Of a DNA stretch of 64,000 bases, positions 16,548 through 24,653 are shown piece by piece (the first letter of the stretch is position 1; the number at the start of each line of letters is the position of its first letter). A program made the translations under genes and the position numbers. The stretch is from Stutzerimonas stutzeri (GTDB lineage: Bacteria; Pseudomonadota; Gammaproteobacteria; Pseudomonadales; Pseudomonadaceae). The stretch is from NCBI GenBank assembly GCA_002345575.1, contig DDVX01000003.1, positions 1 to 64,000 of the forward strand, written 5' to 3'. Below the pieces are notes generated by a model. The model was not told the DNA's origin. It made no database searches and saw only the letters and a list, made by a program, of their open reading frames with translations.

Positions 16548-16663
16548 CGGCACCGTATGCCATTGCCTACGAACTTAACATCCGGCCACGCAAACGCTTC
16601 AACTGGAAATTCCCGATTGAAGTGATGATAGAGGCGATAGAAATAGCGATGGCGATGCAATAG
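16548..16663 (+). pseudogene. C-terminal remnant of an IS30-family transposase
   Basis: Immediately after res, one frame reads YAIAYELNIRPRKRFNWKFP followed by IEVMIEAIEIAMAMQ and a stop at 16661-16663. The N-x-RPRKRFNWKFPIEV pattern is the hallmark end of IS30-family transposases (LNNRPRKTLGWKTPAEV). Everything N-terminal is missing. The sequence CCGTGTTGCACTC about 27 bases after the stop resembles the terminal repeat seen in some IS30 elements. It lies between the accessory block and the broken recA, so an IS30-mediated event may have formed this junction. Confidence 0.75.
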
Positions 16664-16764
16664 ATACACCTGCCTCAATTCAATAACCGTGTTGCACTCA
16701 GCTCCTGCAACCGCCCATTCTTTACAGTTTAGGGGCTTGGCGTGAGGAGGGGAGATGATGGAGG

Positions 16765-17679
16765 ATGTGTGGACAGCTACCTGAACCAGTTTTGGCGGTT
16801 TCTAGCATGACTTGCTTTATCTACGGTCCGGAATCTTCGGGTAAAACTACCCTGACCCTGTCGGTGATCGCTGAAGCACAGAAGATGGGCGCCACCTGTG
16901 CGTTCGTCGATGCCGAGCATGCTCTGGACCCTGATTACGCGGGCAAGCTGGGCGTCAATGTTGACGACCTGCTGGTGTCGCAGCCCGACACAGGCGAGCA
17001 GGCGCTGGAAATCACCGACATGCTGGTGCGTTCCAATGCTGTGGACGTGATCATCGTCGACTCCGTGGCGGCCTTGGTGCCCAAAGCGGAAATCGAAGGC
17101 GAAATGGGTGATACCCACGTCGGCCTGCAGGCTCGCCTGATGTCCCAGGCACTGCGTAAAATTACCGGTAACATCAAGAACGCCAACTGCCTGGTGATCT
17201 TCATCAACCAGATCCGCATGAAGATTGGCGTGATGTTCGGCTCGCCTGAAACCACTACCGGCGGTAACGCATTGAAGTTCTACGCTTCGGTCCGTCTTGA
17301 CATCCGCCGTACCGGCGCTGTGAAGGAAGGCGACGAAGTAGTGGGCAGCGAAACCCGCGTTAAGGTGGTGAAGAACAAGGTTGCCCCACCGTTCCGCCAG
17401 GCTGAATTCCAGATTCTTTATGGCAAGGGTATCTACCGCAACGGTGAGGTCATTGACCTTGGCGTGCAGCAGGGTCTGGTCGAGAAATCCGGCGCTTGGT
17501 ACGCCTACAAGGGCAGCAAGATCGGTCAGGGCAAGGCCAATGCGGCCAAGTATCTGGAAGAGAATCCCGAAATTGGTCGTGAGATCGAACAGCAGATTCG
17601 CGACAAGCTGCTGGTAACTGCTCCGGATACCAAAGCCAATCCGGTAGTAGAAAAAGATCTGGCTAACGCTGACCTCTGA
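16765..17679 (+). pseudogene. recA: 5'-truncated recA (recombinase A lacking about 63 N-terminal residues)
   Basis: From IYGPESSGKTTLTLSVIAEA to the end the frame is typical Pseudomonas RecA, with Walker A at residues 21-28 of this frame (66-73 in E. coli), the L1 region (MGDTHVGLQARLMS), L2 (FGSPETTTGGNALKFYASVR) and the C-terminal domain. What precedes it is not RecA: MCGQLPEPVLAVSSMTCF is unrelated and joins near 16815. The normal N-terminal helix and strand, which bind the neighbouring subunit in the filament, and the strand leading into the P-loop are gone. No LexA box precedes it. A start at 16765 (GGAGG close by) or 16807 might allow expression, but filament formation would be expected to fail. 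recX follows after four bases. Confidence 0.85.
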
Positions 17680-17683
17680 GCCC

Positions 17684-18151
17684 ATGGCCGCCGTGCTGGA
17701 TAACCCCACCGCCGTGCGTCGGACTGCAATGGATTTGCTGGCCCGACGCGAGCACGGGCGCATTGAGCTGACACGCAAACTGCGTCAGCGCGGCGCCTCG
17801 CCCGAGCTGATCGAGCCGGCGCTCGATCGGCTTGCAGAGGAAGGGTTGCTCAGCGAGGCGCGGTATCTCGAGAGCTACGTTCGGATGCGCGCCAATGCAG
17901 GTTACGGCCCGCTACGAATTCGCGAAGAGCTGTCCCAGCGTGGTTTGGCGCGTGAGGAAATAGAACAGGCATTACGCGAGAGCGGCTTCAATTGGAGCGA
18001 GCAGTTGCGTGACGTTTGGCAGCGCAAGTTTTCCGGCATGCTGCCCAGCGAGCCGCGGGAACGGGCCAGGCAGGGTCGCTTTCTCAGTTACCGTGGTTAT
18101 CCGCTGGACATGATCGGTCGGTTGCTGCGTGGCGGCTCGCTCGACGACTGA
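17684..18151 (+). CDS. recX: Regulatory protein RecX
   Basis: RecX binds RecA filaments and limits their growth and coprotease activity. The 155-residue protein is made of repeated three-helix units, with typical blocks RREHGRIELTRKLRQRGAS, RLAEEGLLSEARYLESYVR and LSQRGLAREEIEQALRES, ending in SYRGYPLDMIGRLL. Length and order match Pseudomonas RecX. It sits four bases after the truncated recA, as in the usual recA-recX operon, and is intact even though its partner gene here is broken. Confidence 0.92.
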   Translation: MAAVLDNPTAVRRTAMDLLARREHGRIELTRKLRQRGASPELIEPALDRLAEEGLLSEARYLESYVRMRANAGYGPLRIREELSQRGLAREEIEQALRESGFNWSEQLRDVWQRKFSGMLPSEPRERARQGRFLSYRGYPLDMIGRLLRGGSLDD

Positions 18152-18212
18152 ACAACCCACCACGACAGCCCTCCTTTATAGCTCTGCGTCAGGCCCTACC
18201 ATGCGGCCAGTT

Positions 18213-19304
18213 TTAATCCTGCGCACTTAGCGGCGCTGCCCAATTGCTTTTTTCGTTAATGAAGTCGATCAGCTCGCGCAGGCGACCATGATCACGACCA
18301 TTGAAAGCAAAGCTCAGGCGCGGCAGCGGCTGCAATTCGGGCTCATCCAATTCCATTTCACAGCAGGCCTGCTGTTCGAAGCCGCCTTGCAGATAAAGAT
18401 CGGCGAACTCCCTGTTCATGTGATTGAGCGCGGCATCGGTCAGCACATGATTCATGCGCATGATGAAGCGACTTTTCACCCAGCGGCTTGAGTGAAAGTT
18501 GCTGTAGAAGGTGTCGATCTCCTTGGCCGCATCCTCGGCATTATCGACCAGGCGTACCAGGTGCAGGTCGCTGGGCAGGATGTAGCGGTTGTCCTGCAGC
18601 TGATGGCGCATGAAGCTCAGCGCATCCTTCCAGAAGGTACCTCCGGGTTCGTCCAGCAGCACGATAGGCACCAGCGGACTCTTGCCGGTCTGGATCAGGG
18701 TCAGCACTTCCAGTGCTTCATCCAGCGTACCGAAGCCGCCGGGGCAGAGCACCAGCGCATCGGCTTCCTTGATGAAGAAGAGTTTGCGGACGAAGAAGAA
18801 GTGAAAGGACAGCAAGCGCTCGGTGCCGCCCACGATGGGGTTGGCGTGCTGCTCGAAGGGTAGGGTGATGTTCAGACCCAGGCTGTTGTCCGTACCGGCT
18901 CCCTCATGCGCAGCGGCCATGATGCCGCCGCCCGCACCAGTGATGACCATTAGCTCGTGGCGCGCCAGGTGTGCACCCAGGTCCCGTGCCAGCGCGTACA
19001 TCGGATGTTCGACGGGTGTGCGCGCCGAACCGAAAACGGTGACCTTGCGGCGTCGTTTGTAACGGTCGAGCACGGCGAAAGCGTGTTCCATCTCGCGCAT
19101 GGTCTGCAGCAGGATCTTGGCGTCCCAGCGATTGCGGTCGGCCTGCGCCATGCGGATCACGGTGATCAGCATTTCCCGGTAGAGAGACAGATTCTGGCTT
19201 GTGCCCGGAATGACCATATCGACCAGCTCGTCGATCTTTTTCGACAGGTCGGCGCCGCTGGTTTTGAAGTGGCGTGAGAGGTAATCGTCCGCTTCGAACG
19301 GCAT
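18213..19304 (-). CDS. LOG-family protein (nucleotide 5'-monophosphate nucleosidase-like)
   Basis: This 363-residue protein has a Rossmann-like LOG domain: FGSAR at 91-95, GAGGGIM at 123-129 and the signature PGGFGTLDE at 188-196, which binds the ribose-phosphate. LOG enzymes split purine or pyrimidine nucleoside monophosphates into base and ribose 5-phosphate. The length and the extra N- and C-terminal parts place it nearer the long bacterial type (PpnN-like) than plant-type LOG. It faces recX and lies near a divergent MBL-fold/phosphoketolase pair. The physiological substrate cannot be read from sequence. The start has AAGGAG a few bases upstream. Confidence 0.82.
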   Translation of the reverse strand: MPFEADDYLSRHFKTSGADLSKKIDELVDMVIPGTSQNLSLYREMLITVIRMAQADRNRWDAKILLQTMREMEHAFAVLDRYKRRRKVTVFGSARTPVEHPMYALARDLGAHLARHELMVITGAGGGIMAAAHEGAGTDNSLGLNITLPFEQHANPIVGGTERLLSFHFFFVRKLFFIKEADALVLCPGGFGTLDEALEVLTLIQTGKSPLVPIVLLDEPGGTFWKDALSFMRHQLQDNRYILPSDLHLVRLVDNAEDAAKEIDTFYSNFHSSRWVKSRFIMRMNHVLTDAALNHMNREFADLYLQGGFEQQACCEMELDEPELQPLPRLSFAFNGRDHGRLRELIDFINEKSNWAAPLSAQD

Positions 19305-19416
19305 GCAAGGACTCCTTTGCGTGCGCTGGTCTAATCAAGCCAGGCGGCTGGTTACGAATGTTGGAGCGTTACCCGAATGGCATGCGCTCTACGGTAATGG
19401 GCGATGTGCTCGGCTG

Positions 19417-20826
19417 TCAGAGCGCGATGCGGTCGCCGGGTTCAGGAATATTGGCTTTCCAGCCCAGGCGCTCGTCCAGCACTTTCTGTAGCACCTGCAT
19501 TTTCTCCAGCTCGCCGTGAACCAGGTACAGCTCCGGGCGGGATTTGAAATGGCTGACCCAGTCGATCAGTTGGGATTGACCTGCATGTGCGGAGAAACCG
19601 CCGAGGGTATGCACCTGAGCACGTACCGCGATGCGCTGATGCAGCAGTTTGACAGTCTCAGCGCCGTCGACAATGGTCCGGCCCAGTGTGCCGCGGGCCT
19701 GAAAGCCTGGAATGACCAAATGACATTCCTTGCGCCAGAGGTTGTGCTTGAAGTGATGCAGGATGCGTCCGCCATTACACATGCCGCTACCAGCGATGAT
19801 GATGGCGCCGCTTTTGAAGCGGTTGATGGTCATCGAGTCTTCCGCGCTGGGCGTGGCCTTGAGGATTGGCAACCACTTTTCGATGCGCCCGCGGTCACTG
19901 CCGTTGGGCCCGCCGGGTTCAACGCCGGCGATGTCCAGTTGCTCTTGAAACAGTGAATAGATGGCATTCGCGCCTATGGCCATCGGGCTATCGAGGAAGA
20001 CAGCCTGTTGTGGCAGGCGACCTTGCTGGTAAAGCTGACCAAGGTAGTAGATCAGGTCTTGGGTGCGTCCGACCGCAAAGGAGGGCATCAGCACATTGCC
20101 GCCGTCACGGTGAGCCTGCTGAAGGATGTCGGCCAGCTCTTCGATGGTTGCCTGATGGTCGCGGTGATCGCGGTCGCCGTAAGTGGATTCCATCAACACT
20201 ACATCGGCTTCGCCCAAGGTGGCGGGTGCATGCATCAGCGGTGAGCAGGCATTGCCCAGGTCGCCGGAAAATACCAGTCGGCGGGTGCGGCCAAAGTCCT
20301 CAACGTCAGCCTGGACAATGGCTGAGCCGAGAATATGACCGGCATCGTGAAAGGTTACGGTAACACCGGGTGCTGCGACGAAGGGTTCGCCGTAGGTTTG
20401 TGCCTGGCGCTGCTTGAGCATGCGCTCGGTGTCGATTCGGGTATACAGAGGCTTGACCGGTGATTTGCCTAGGCGTGCCCGCCATTTGTTTTCCCACTCG
20501 GCGTCTTTTTCCTGGATGTGCGCCGAGTCGAGGAGCATCAGTTCGAGCAGCTTGCAGGTTGCATCGGTGGCGTAGATCGGGCCCCTGAAGCCCTCGGCAA
20601 CGAGCTTGGGTAGTAGACCGCTGTGATCGATATGGGCGTGAGACAGGACAACGGCGCTGAGGGTTTTGGGGTCGAAGGGGAAGCGGGCCCGGTTGCTTTC
20701 TTCGTCCTGGCGCCGCCCCTGATGCATGCCGCAATCGAGAAGAACCCGAACACCCTTATGGGTCTCCACCAGATAACATGAACCGGTGACCTGTTGAATG
20801 GCACCTAAAAAGCTGAGCAAAGCCAT
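19417..20826 (-). CDS. MBL-fold beta-CASP ribonuclease-type protein
   Basis: The start at 20826 has GGAGG six bases upstream; a longer frame to 20964 lacks support. The 469-residue protein has the metallo-beta-lactamase zinc motif HAHIDH (63-68) and GHILGSA around 170. A beta-CASP segment follows and a C-terminal RNA-binding MBL part (GGFSAHAGQSQLIDWVSHF, LVHGE). This is the CPSF73-like prokaryotic family, which processes RNA; E. coli lacks it but many pseudomonads carry it. It is divergent from the phosphoketolase-family gene with 129 bases between starts, and such proteins often lie next to phosphoketolase-family genes. The RNA target is unknown. Confidence 0.85.
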   Translation of the reverse strand: MALLSFLGAIQQVTGSCYLVETHKGVRVLLDCGMHQGRRQDEESNRARFPFDPKTLSAVVLSHAHIDHSGLLPKLVAEGFRGPIYATDATCKLLELMLLDSAHIQEKDAEWENKWRARLGKSPVKPLYTRIDTERMLKQRQAQTYGEPFVAAPGVTVTFHDAGHILGSAIVQADVEDFGRTRRLVFSGDLGNACSPLMHAPATLGEADVVLMESTYGDRDHRDHQATIEELADILQQAHRDGGNVLMPSFAVGRTQDLIYYLGQLYQQGRLPQQAVFLDSPMAIGANAIYSLFQEQLDIAGVEPGGPNGSDRGRIEKWLPILKATPSAEDSMTINRFKSGAIIIAGSGMCNGGRILHHFKHNLWRKECHLVIPGFQARGTLGRTIVDGAETVKLLHQRIAVRAQVHTLGGFSAHAGQSQLIDWVSHFKSRPELYLVHGELEKMQVLQKVLDERLGWKANIPEPGDRIAL

Positions 20827-20955
20827 GGCAACCTCCTGTCTACACATTGACCTCAAGAATGCCCGCCACCCTGTCGGTGCGTCTTGATACATATCAGCGA
20901 TAGCTGGACAGACACCATCTAGACTACCGCAACCGCCAAGCCACGGAGCGACCTC

Positions 20956-23361
20956 ATGAATCAACTACTGCCCAGTCTTGCTGAAATGGACCGCCACGCC
21001 GAACTCCAGCCAGAGTTCGACGCATGGCGCGCCGGTTACGGTCCCTTTGTGCATTCACTGGAAACTCAGGCGGCAGTTTTTCGTCTGGCTCACCAACTGG
21101 TTCAGGCGGGTTTGCAAGACGATTTGGCCAGTGTCTATCGTCTCTTACAGGCTATCGACCGGCTGAGTTCGGCAGGGCTCTGGCTGGTAGTGCACATGAC
21201 CTATGCGCGCCAGGTCCGGCTGGATGGCTCGCCGCTGACAGCGGAGGACTTCAAGGCCAATCCCGAGGGGCATACCGGCGGCTCGCTCAACATGGTACCG
21301 GCTTATGCCGGCTACCTGGGGCTCAACGCTCTTACAGGCACCACCCGCGCCTGGTTGATGGGGCAGGGGCATTGCGTGGCGGCCATCGAGGCGCTGAATC
21401 TGCTCACCGACAACCTGCACCCCGAGCAGGCAGAGGCCTATGGCGGTGGCGAGGCTGGGATCAATCGTCTGCTCCAGGATTTTTACGGTTATCACCAGGC
21501 GGCCGATGGCAGTCCGTCCGCGCCGCTGGGCAGCCATGTCAATCCGCATACCGCCGGCGGCATCGCCGAAGGCGGCTACCTGGGCTTCGCCGAACTGCAA
21601 TACGCGCACATGCCGCTGCCGGGTGAAACATTGGTGGCCTTTCTCTCCGACGGCGCGGCTGAAGAGCAACGCGGCAGTGACTGGATTCCGCGTTGGTGGC
21701 GCGCCGAGGACAGTGGTGTGGTGCTGCCGATCATGATTGCCAATGGCCGGCGCATCGAGCAGCGCACCCAGCTCGGCACCGATGAGGGGCTGGCCGGCTT
21801 TCGCCAGCACCTAAGTGGTTGCGGCTTCGATCCGATTCTATTCGATGGTCGCGACCCGGCAGCCTTCGTCTGCATGCTCTGGGAAATGGAGCAGCGCCTG
21901 GCTCGACGCATTGAGGAAAAGGAGCGAGGTATCTTGAGCTACCCGCTGCCGATTCCTTACGGCATTGCCGAGACGGTGAAGGGCTTCGGCTTCTATGGCG
22001 CCGGCAGCAATGCCTCGCACAACCTGCCATTGCCGGGTAATCCCTCCAAAGACGAGGCGGCACGTGACCTGTTCAACGAGCATGTTGTGCCGCTGTTCGT
22101 CCCGCAGGATCAGCTGTGCGCTGCGCGCCAGTTGCTGGTCAAAAGCCGTCAGGGGCGACCGCTGGAGCGCGACAACGCGCTGGCACTCCGTCACCCCGAA
22201 GAGCCAAAGATGCCGGCGCTCACCTATCGCGATGACAGTTGCTCGCCCATGGCGGCGGTCGATGACTTCTTCGTGGCGCTGACTCAGGCCAATCCGTCGC
22301 TGCGTCCGCGTGTAGGCAACCCCGATGAGCTGGCCAGCAATCGCCTGGGTGGTGTGCTCAAAACTCTCAAGCATCGTGTGATCGACCCGGAAAGCGAGTT
22401 TGAGGCGGTGGACGGGCAGATCATTACCGCACTCAACGAAGAGGCTGTGGTTTCCGCCTGCTTGGCTAACCAGGGCGGACTCAATCTGGTCGCCAGCTAC
22501 GAAGCCTTCTGCGTGAAGATGCTTGGTGCGGTGCGTCAAACCCTGATCTTCTCGCGTCAGCAGAAGGAGGTCGGGCGCCCGGCAGGCTGGCTTGGCTGGC
22601 CCCTGATCGCGACCTCGCATACCTGGGAGAACGGTAAGAACCAGCAATCCCACCAGGACACCACGTTCTGCGAGGCCCTTCTGGGCGAAATGAACGACAT
22701 GGTGCGGGTGCTCTTCCCTGCCGACCACAACAGTGCCCTGGCGCTGTTGCCTTCCATTTACCAGGCGCGGGGCGAGCTGGCCTGTATGGTCATGCCCAAG
22801 CGTGATCGACCGGCATTCTTCAATCGCGAGCAGGCCGAACAGCTCGCCAAAGATGGCGCAATCATTGTCGATGAGCAGGCTGGCGAAAGCCCCATCCTGC
22901 TGATCGCCAACGGCAGCTACCAACTGAGCGAGATGCTGCGTGCGACGGTGCGCTTGAAGGAAGCGAACATCGCCTACCGTCTGGTGTACTTGCAGGAGCC
23001 GGGGCGTTTCCGCGCGCCGCGTGATCGCTGGGAAATCGATGCGCTGGCTGCAGATGGCGTCAGCGAGCGACTGTTCCCCGAACGGATGGCGCAGAGAGTC
23101 ATGCTGACGCACATGCGCCCCGAAGTGCTGCGCGGCCACCTCTGGCCGATCCTGCCGGATGCGCGCTGCAGTTCGGTGCTGGGCTACCGTAACCGTGGCG
23201 GTACGCTGGACGAGCCAGGCATGCAGTTCGCCAACCGTGCCTCTTGGGCAAACGTGCTGGCGGCCTGTGCACGGCTACTGGATATGCCGCGCACGGCGCT
23301 GTTGAAGGTTGACGAGGCCGCCGCCGTGGCTGGCAAGGGCGATCCTGGCGTGTTGCGCTGA
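20956..23361 (+). CDS. Phosphoketolase-family (XFP-like) thiamine-diphosphate enzyme
   Basis: The 801-residue protein aligns by eye with phosphoketolases, which split xylulose 5-phosphate or fructose 6-phosphate to acetyl phosphate. Conserved points are GH in GHTGGSLNMVPA, GH in MGQGHCVAA, SHVNPHTAGGIAEGGYLG, GDG-like SDGAAEE (thiamine diphosphate/Mg), SHNLPL, the activating Glu region ALNEEAVVSACLANQGGL, YEAF and SHQDTTF. The catalytic histidines seem retained, but several blocks differ from classical XFP (GHWGTTPG, PGHGGP), so the reaction may differ. Pseudomonas genomes often annotate relatives as 'xylulose 5-phosphate 3-epimerase', a name I cannot verify. Length matches the family. Confidence 0.78.
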   Translation: MNQLLPSLAEMDRHAELQPEFDAWRAGYGPFVHSLETQAAVFRLAHQLVQAGLQDDLASVYRLLQAIDRLSSAGLWLVVHMTYARQVRLDGSPLTAEDFKANPEGHTGGSLNMVPAYAGYLGLNALTGTTRAWLMGQGHCVAAIEALNLLTDNLHPEQAEAYGGGEAGINRLLQDFYGYHQAADGSPSAPLGSHVNPHTAGGIAEGGYLGFAELQYAHMPLPGETLVAFLSDGAAEEQRGSDWIPRWWRAEDSGVVLPIMIANGRRIEQRTQLGTDEGLAGFRQHLSGCGFDPILFDGRDPAAFVCMLWEMEQRLARRIEEKERGILSYPLPIPYGIAETVKGFGFYGAGSNASHNLPLPGNPSKDEAARDLFNEHVVPLFVPQDQLCAARQLLVKSRQGRPLERDNALALRHPEEPKMPALTYRDDSCSPMAAVDDFFVALTQANPSLRPRVGNPDELASNRLGGVLKTLKHRVIDPESEFEAVDGQIITALNEEAVVSACLANQGGLNLVASYEAFCVKMLGAVRQTLIFSRQQKEVGRPAGWLGWPLIATSHTWENGKNQQSHQDTTFCEALLGEMNDMVRVLFPADHNSALALLPSIYQARGELACMVMPKRDRPAFFNREQAEQLAKDGAIIVDEQAGESPILLIANGSYQLSEMLRATVRLKEANIAYRLVYLQEPGRFRAPRDRWEIDALAADGVSERLFPERMAQRVMLTHMRPEVLRGHLWPILPDARCSSVLGYRNRGGTLDEPGMQFANRASWANVLAACARLLDMPRTALLKVDEAAAVAGKGDPGVLR

Positions 23362-23402
23362 CAGGATGTGACCGGGGTAGCTAGCGCTGCCCCGTGTTCG
23401 GC

Positions 23403-23798
23403 TTAGCAATCGCTGCCGCGGTAGCGCTCGGTGGTGATGGGTTTCTTGCTCTGGTATTCCATGAACTCGAAGCGCAGCACGGCGCCCTGGGCCATCAGCT
23501 GGCGCAAACCATCGTTGTTGCACACGCTTGCCGCTAGCTGGGTACGGACTTCTTTGGGGTTGTCGCGCATCTGTGCGGCATGCCTTGGCTGGACGCTCAG
23601 ATGGTTGACCAACTCGTTGCCATCGACGGTATAGCCCTCATCAAGAAGATTTTCATTGATAGCGCGGGGTGTGCCGACGCTGCTTTCCTGGGCAACCTTT
23701 TCCAGCAGTTGAGTCAGTGATTGCTGCTCCTGGGCTGCTGCGATATGGCTGAAGGGCAGGGCAAGGCAAAGAGTGAATAGGGCTGTCGTGCGGTACAT
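23403..23798 (-). CDS. Small secreted protein, PA3611-like
   Basis: The start at 23798 is marked by AGGAG seven bases upstream. An N-terminal signal peptide (MYRTTALFTLCLALPFSHIA-AA-Q) directs it to the periplasm or outside. The mature ~110 residues are helical, with two cysteines (VCNND and the C-terminal SDC) likely forming a disulfide. Size, signal and location near recA-recX match the P. aeruginosa secreted protein PA3611, for which a structure is known but no firm function. It converges with the phosphoketolase-family gene. Confidence 0.65.
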   Translation of the reverse strand: MYRTTALFTLCLALPFSHIAAAQEQQSLTQLLEKVAQESSVGTPRAINENLLDEGYTVDGNELVNHLSVQPRHAAQMRDNPKEVRTQLAASVCNNDGLRQLMAQGAVLRFEFMEYQSKKPITTERYRGSDC

Positions 23799-23904
23799 AG
23801 TGATCTCCTGGTGACTGCCGTCGTTCGACCGATGGCTGCCTGCGCGGTTCATTGTCCTTTGCTAGACTGCCGACCCGCTCAAAGCTGCTATCGACCCGAA
23901 CTCC

Positions 23905-24618
23905 ATGCCCCATGCCGTAGCCCGCCTGCGCGAGGCGCGTCTTGCACGTAGCCTCAAGCCTTTTATCGCCCGAGGCTCGCGTGCCCCACGTTGCGCTCGT
24001 TGTCGTGTCCGCGACAGCCATTGCCTGTGTGCCTGGCTACCGAGCGTGCCGGCGCGCAGTGCGGTGTGCCTGATCATGCACGATATAGAGCCGCTGAAGC
24101 CGAGCAACACCGGCTGGTTGATCGCCGATCTGGTTGCAGATACCCATGCGTTCGGCTGGCAGCGCACGGCGGTGGATCCGGCTCTAATTGCGCTGCTGGA
24201 AGATCCGCAGTATCAGCCGTTTGTGGTGTTTCCCGGCGAGTACGCAGAGCCTGAACGTGTGGTCGAAAAGGTTCAGGTCGATACCGCCAAGCGGCCGCTG
24301 TTCATCCTGCTCGATGCGACCTGGACTGAGGCACGCAAGATGTTTCGCAAAAGTGCTTACCTCAATCGGCTGCCGGTGCTGAGCCTGCAGGCGGATGTAT
24401 TGTCGCGCTACCGGCTGAGGCGTTCGAGTCGCAGTGAGCACCTGTGTACCGCCGAAGTGGCGGCGTTGTGTCTGGGGCTGGTGGGCGATGTCCAGGCCTC
24501 GACTGCGCTGGATGCCTGGCTGGATGTCTTCACCGAACACTATCTGGCTGCCAAGCATCAGCGAGCCCCGAGTCTGGATGACGAAGCCCATCGGACGCTG
24601 GTGGCGTTAGGCGTTTAA
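23905..24618 (+). CDS. tapT: DTW-domain tRNA-uridine aminocarboxypropyltransferase
   Basis: DTW proteins transfer the 3-amino-3-carboxypropyl group of SAM to uridine 47 of some tRNAs (acp3U). Four cysteines at about 30, 33, 40 and 42 (PRCARCRVRDSHCLC) form the usual zinc site. The signature D-A-T-W at 137-140 is followed by TEARKMFRKS. The late block RRSSRSEHLCTAEVAALCLG is also typical. The length of 237 residues fits the bacterial family (YfiP/TapT). It lies divergent from the secreted protein gene and converges on the EamA transporter. The sequence does not tell whether it is TapT-like or another DTW subgroup. Confidence 0.82.
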   Translation: MPHAVARLREARLARSLKPFIARGSRAPRCARCRVRDSHCLCAWLPSVPARSAVCLIMHDIEPLKPSNTGWLIADLVADTHAFGWQRTAVDPALIALLEDPQYQPFVVFPGEYAEPERVVEKVQVDTAKRPLFILLDATWTEARKMFRKSAYLNRLPVLSLQADVLSRYRLRRSSRSEHLCTAEVAALCLGLVGDVQASTALDAWLDVFTEHYLAAKHQRAPSLDDEAHRTLVALGV

Positions 24619-24649
24619 CAGGCTGCTGCGGTTGAGCAACAACAGCCTG
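24619..24649. terminator. Hairpin between convergent genes
   Basis: CAGGCTG at 24619-24625 pairs with CAGCCTG at 24643-24649. It fills the 35-base gap between convergent tapT and the EamA gene. There is no strong T run, so its strength is uncertain. Confidence 0.4.
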
Positions 24650-24653
24650 CGAG

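Noticed and set aside
16777..17778. Minus-strand open frame of 333 codons over recA
   Set aside because: Mirror of the recA codon pattern; no start signal or family resemblance.
21838..23139. Minus-strand open frame of 433 codons inside the phosphoketolase-like gene
   Set aside because: Antisense to a complete enzyme gene; composition is typical of a codon-mirror artefact.
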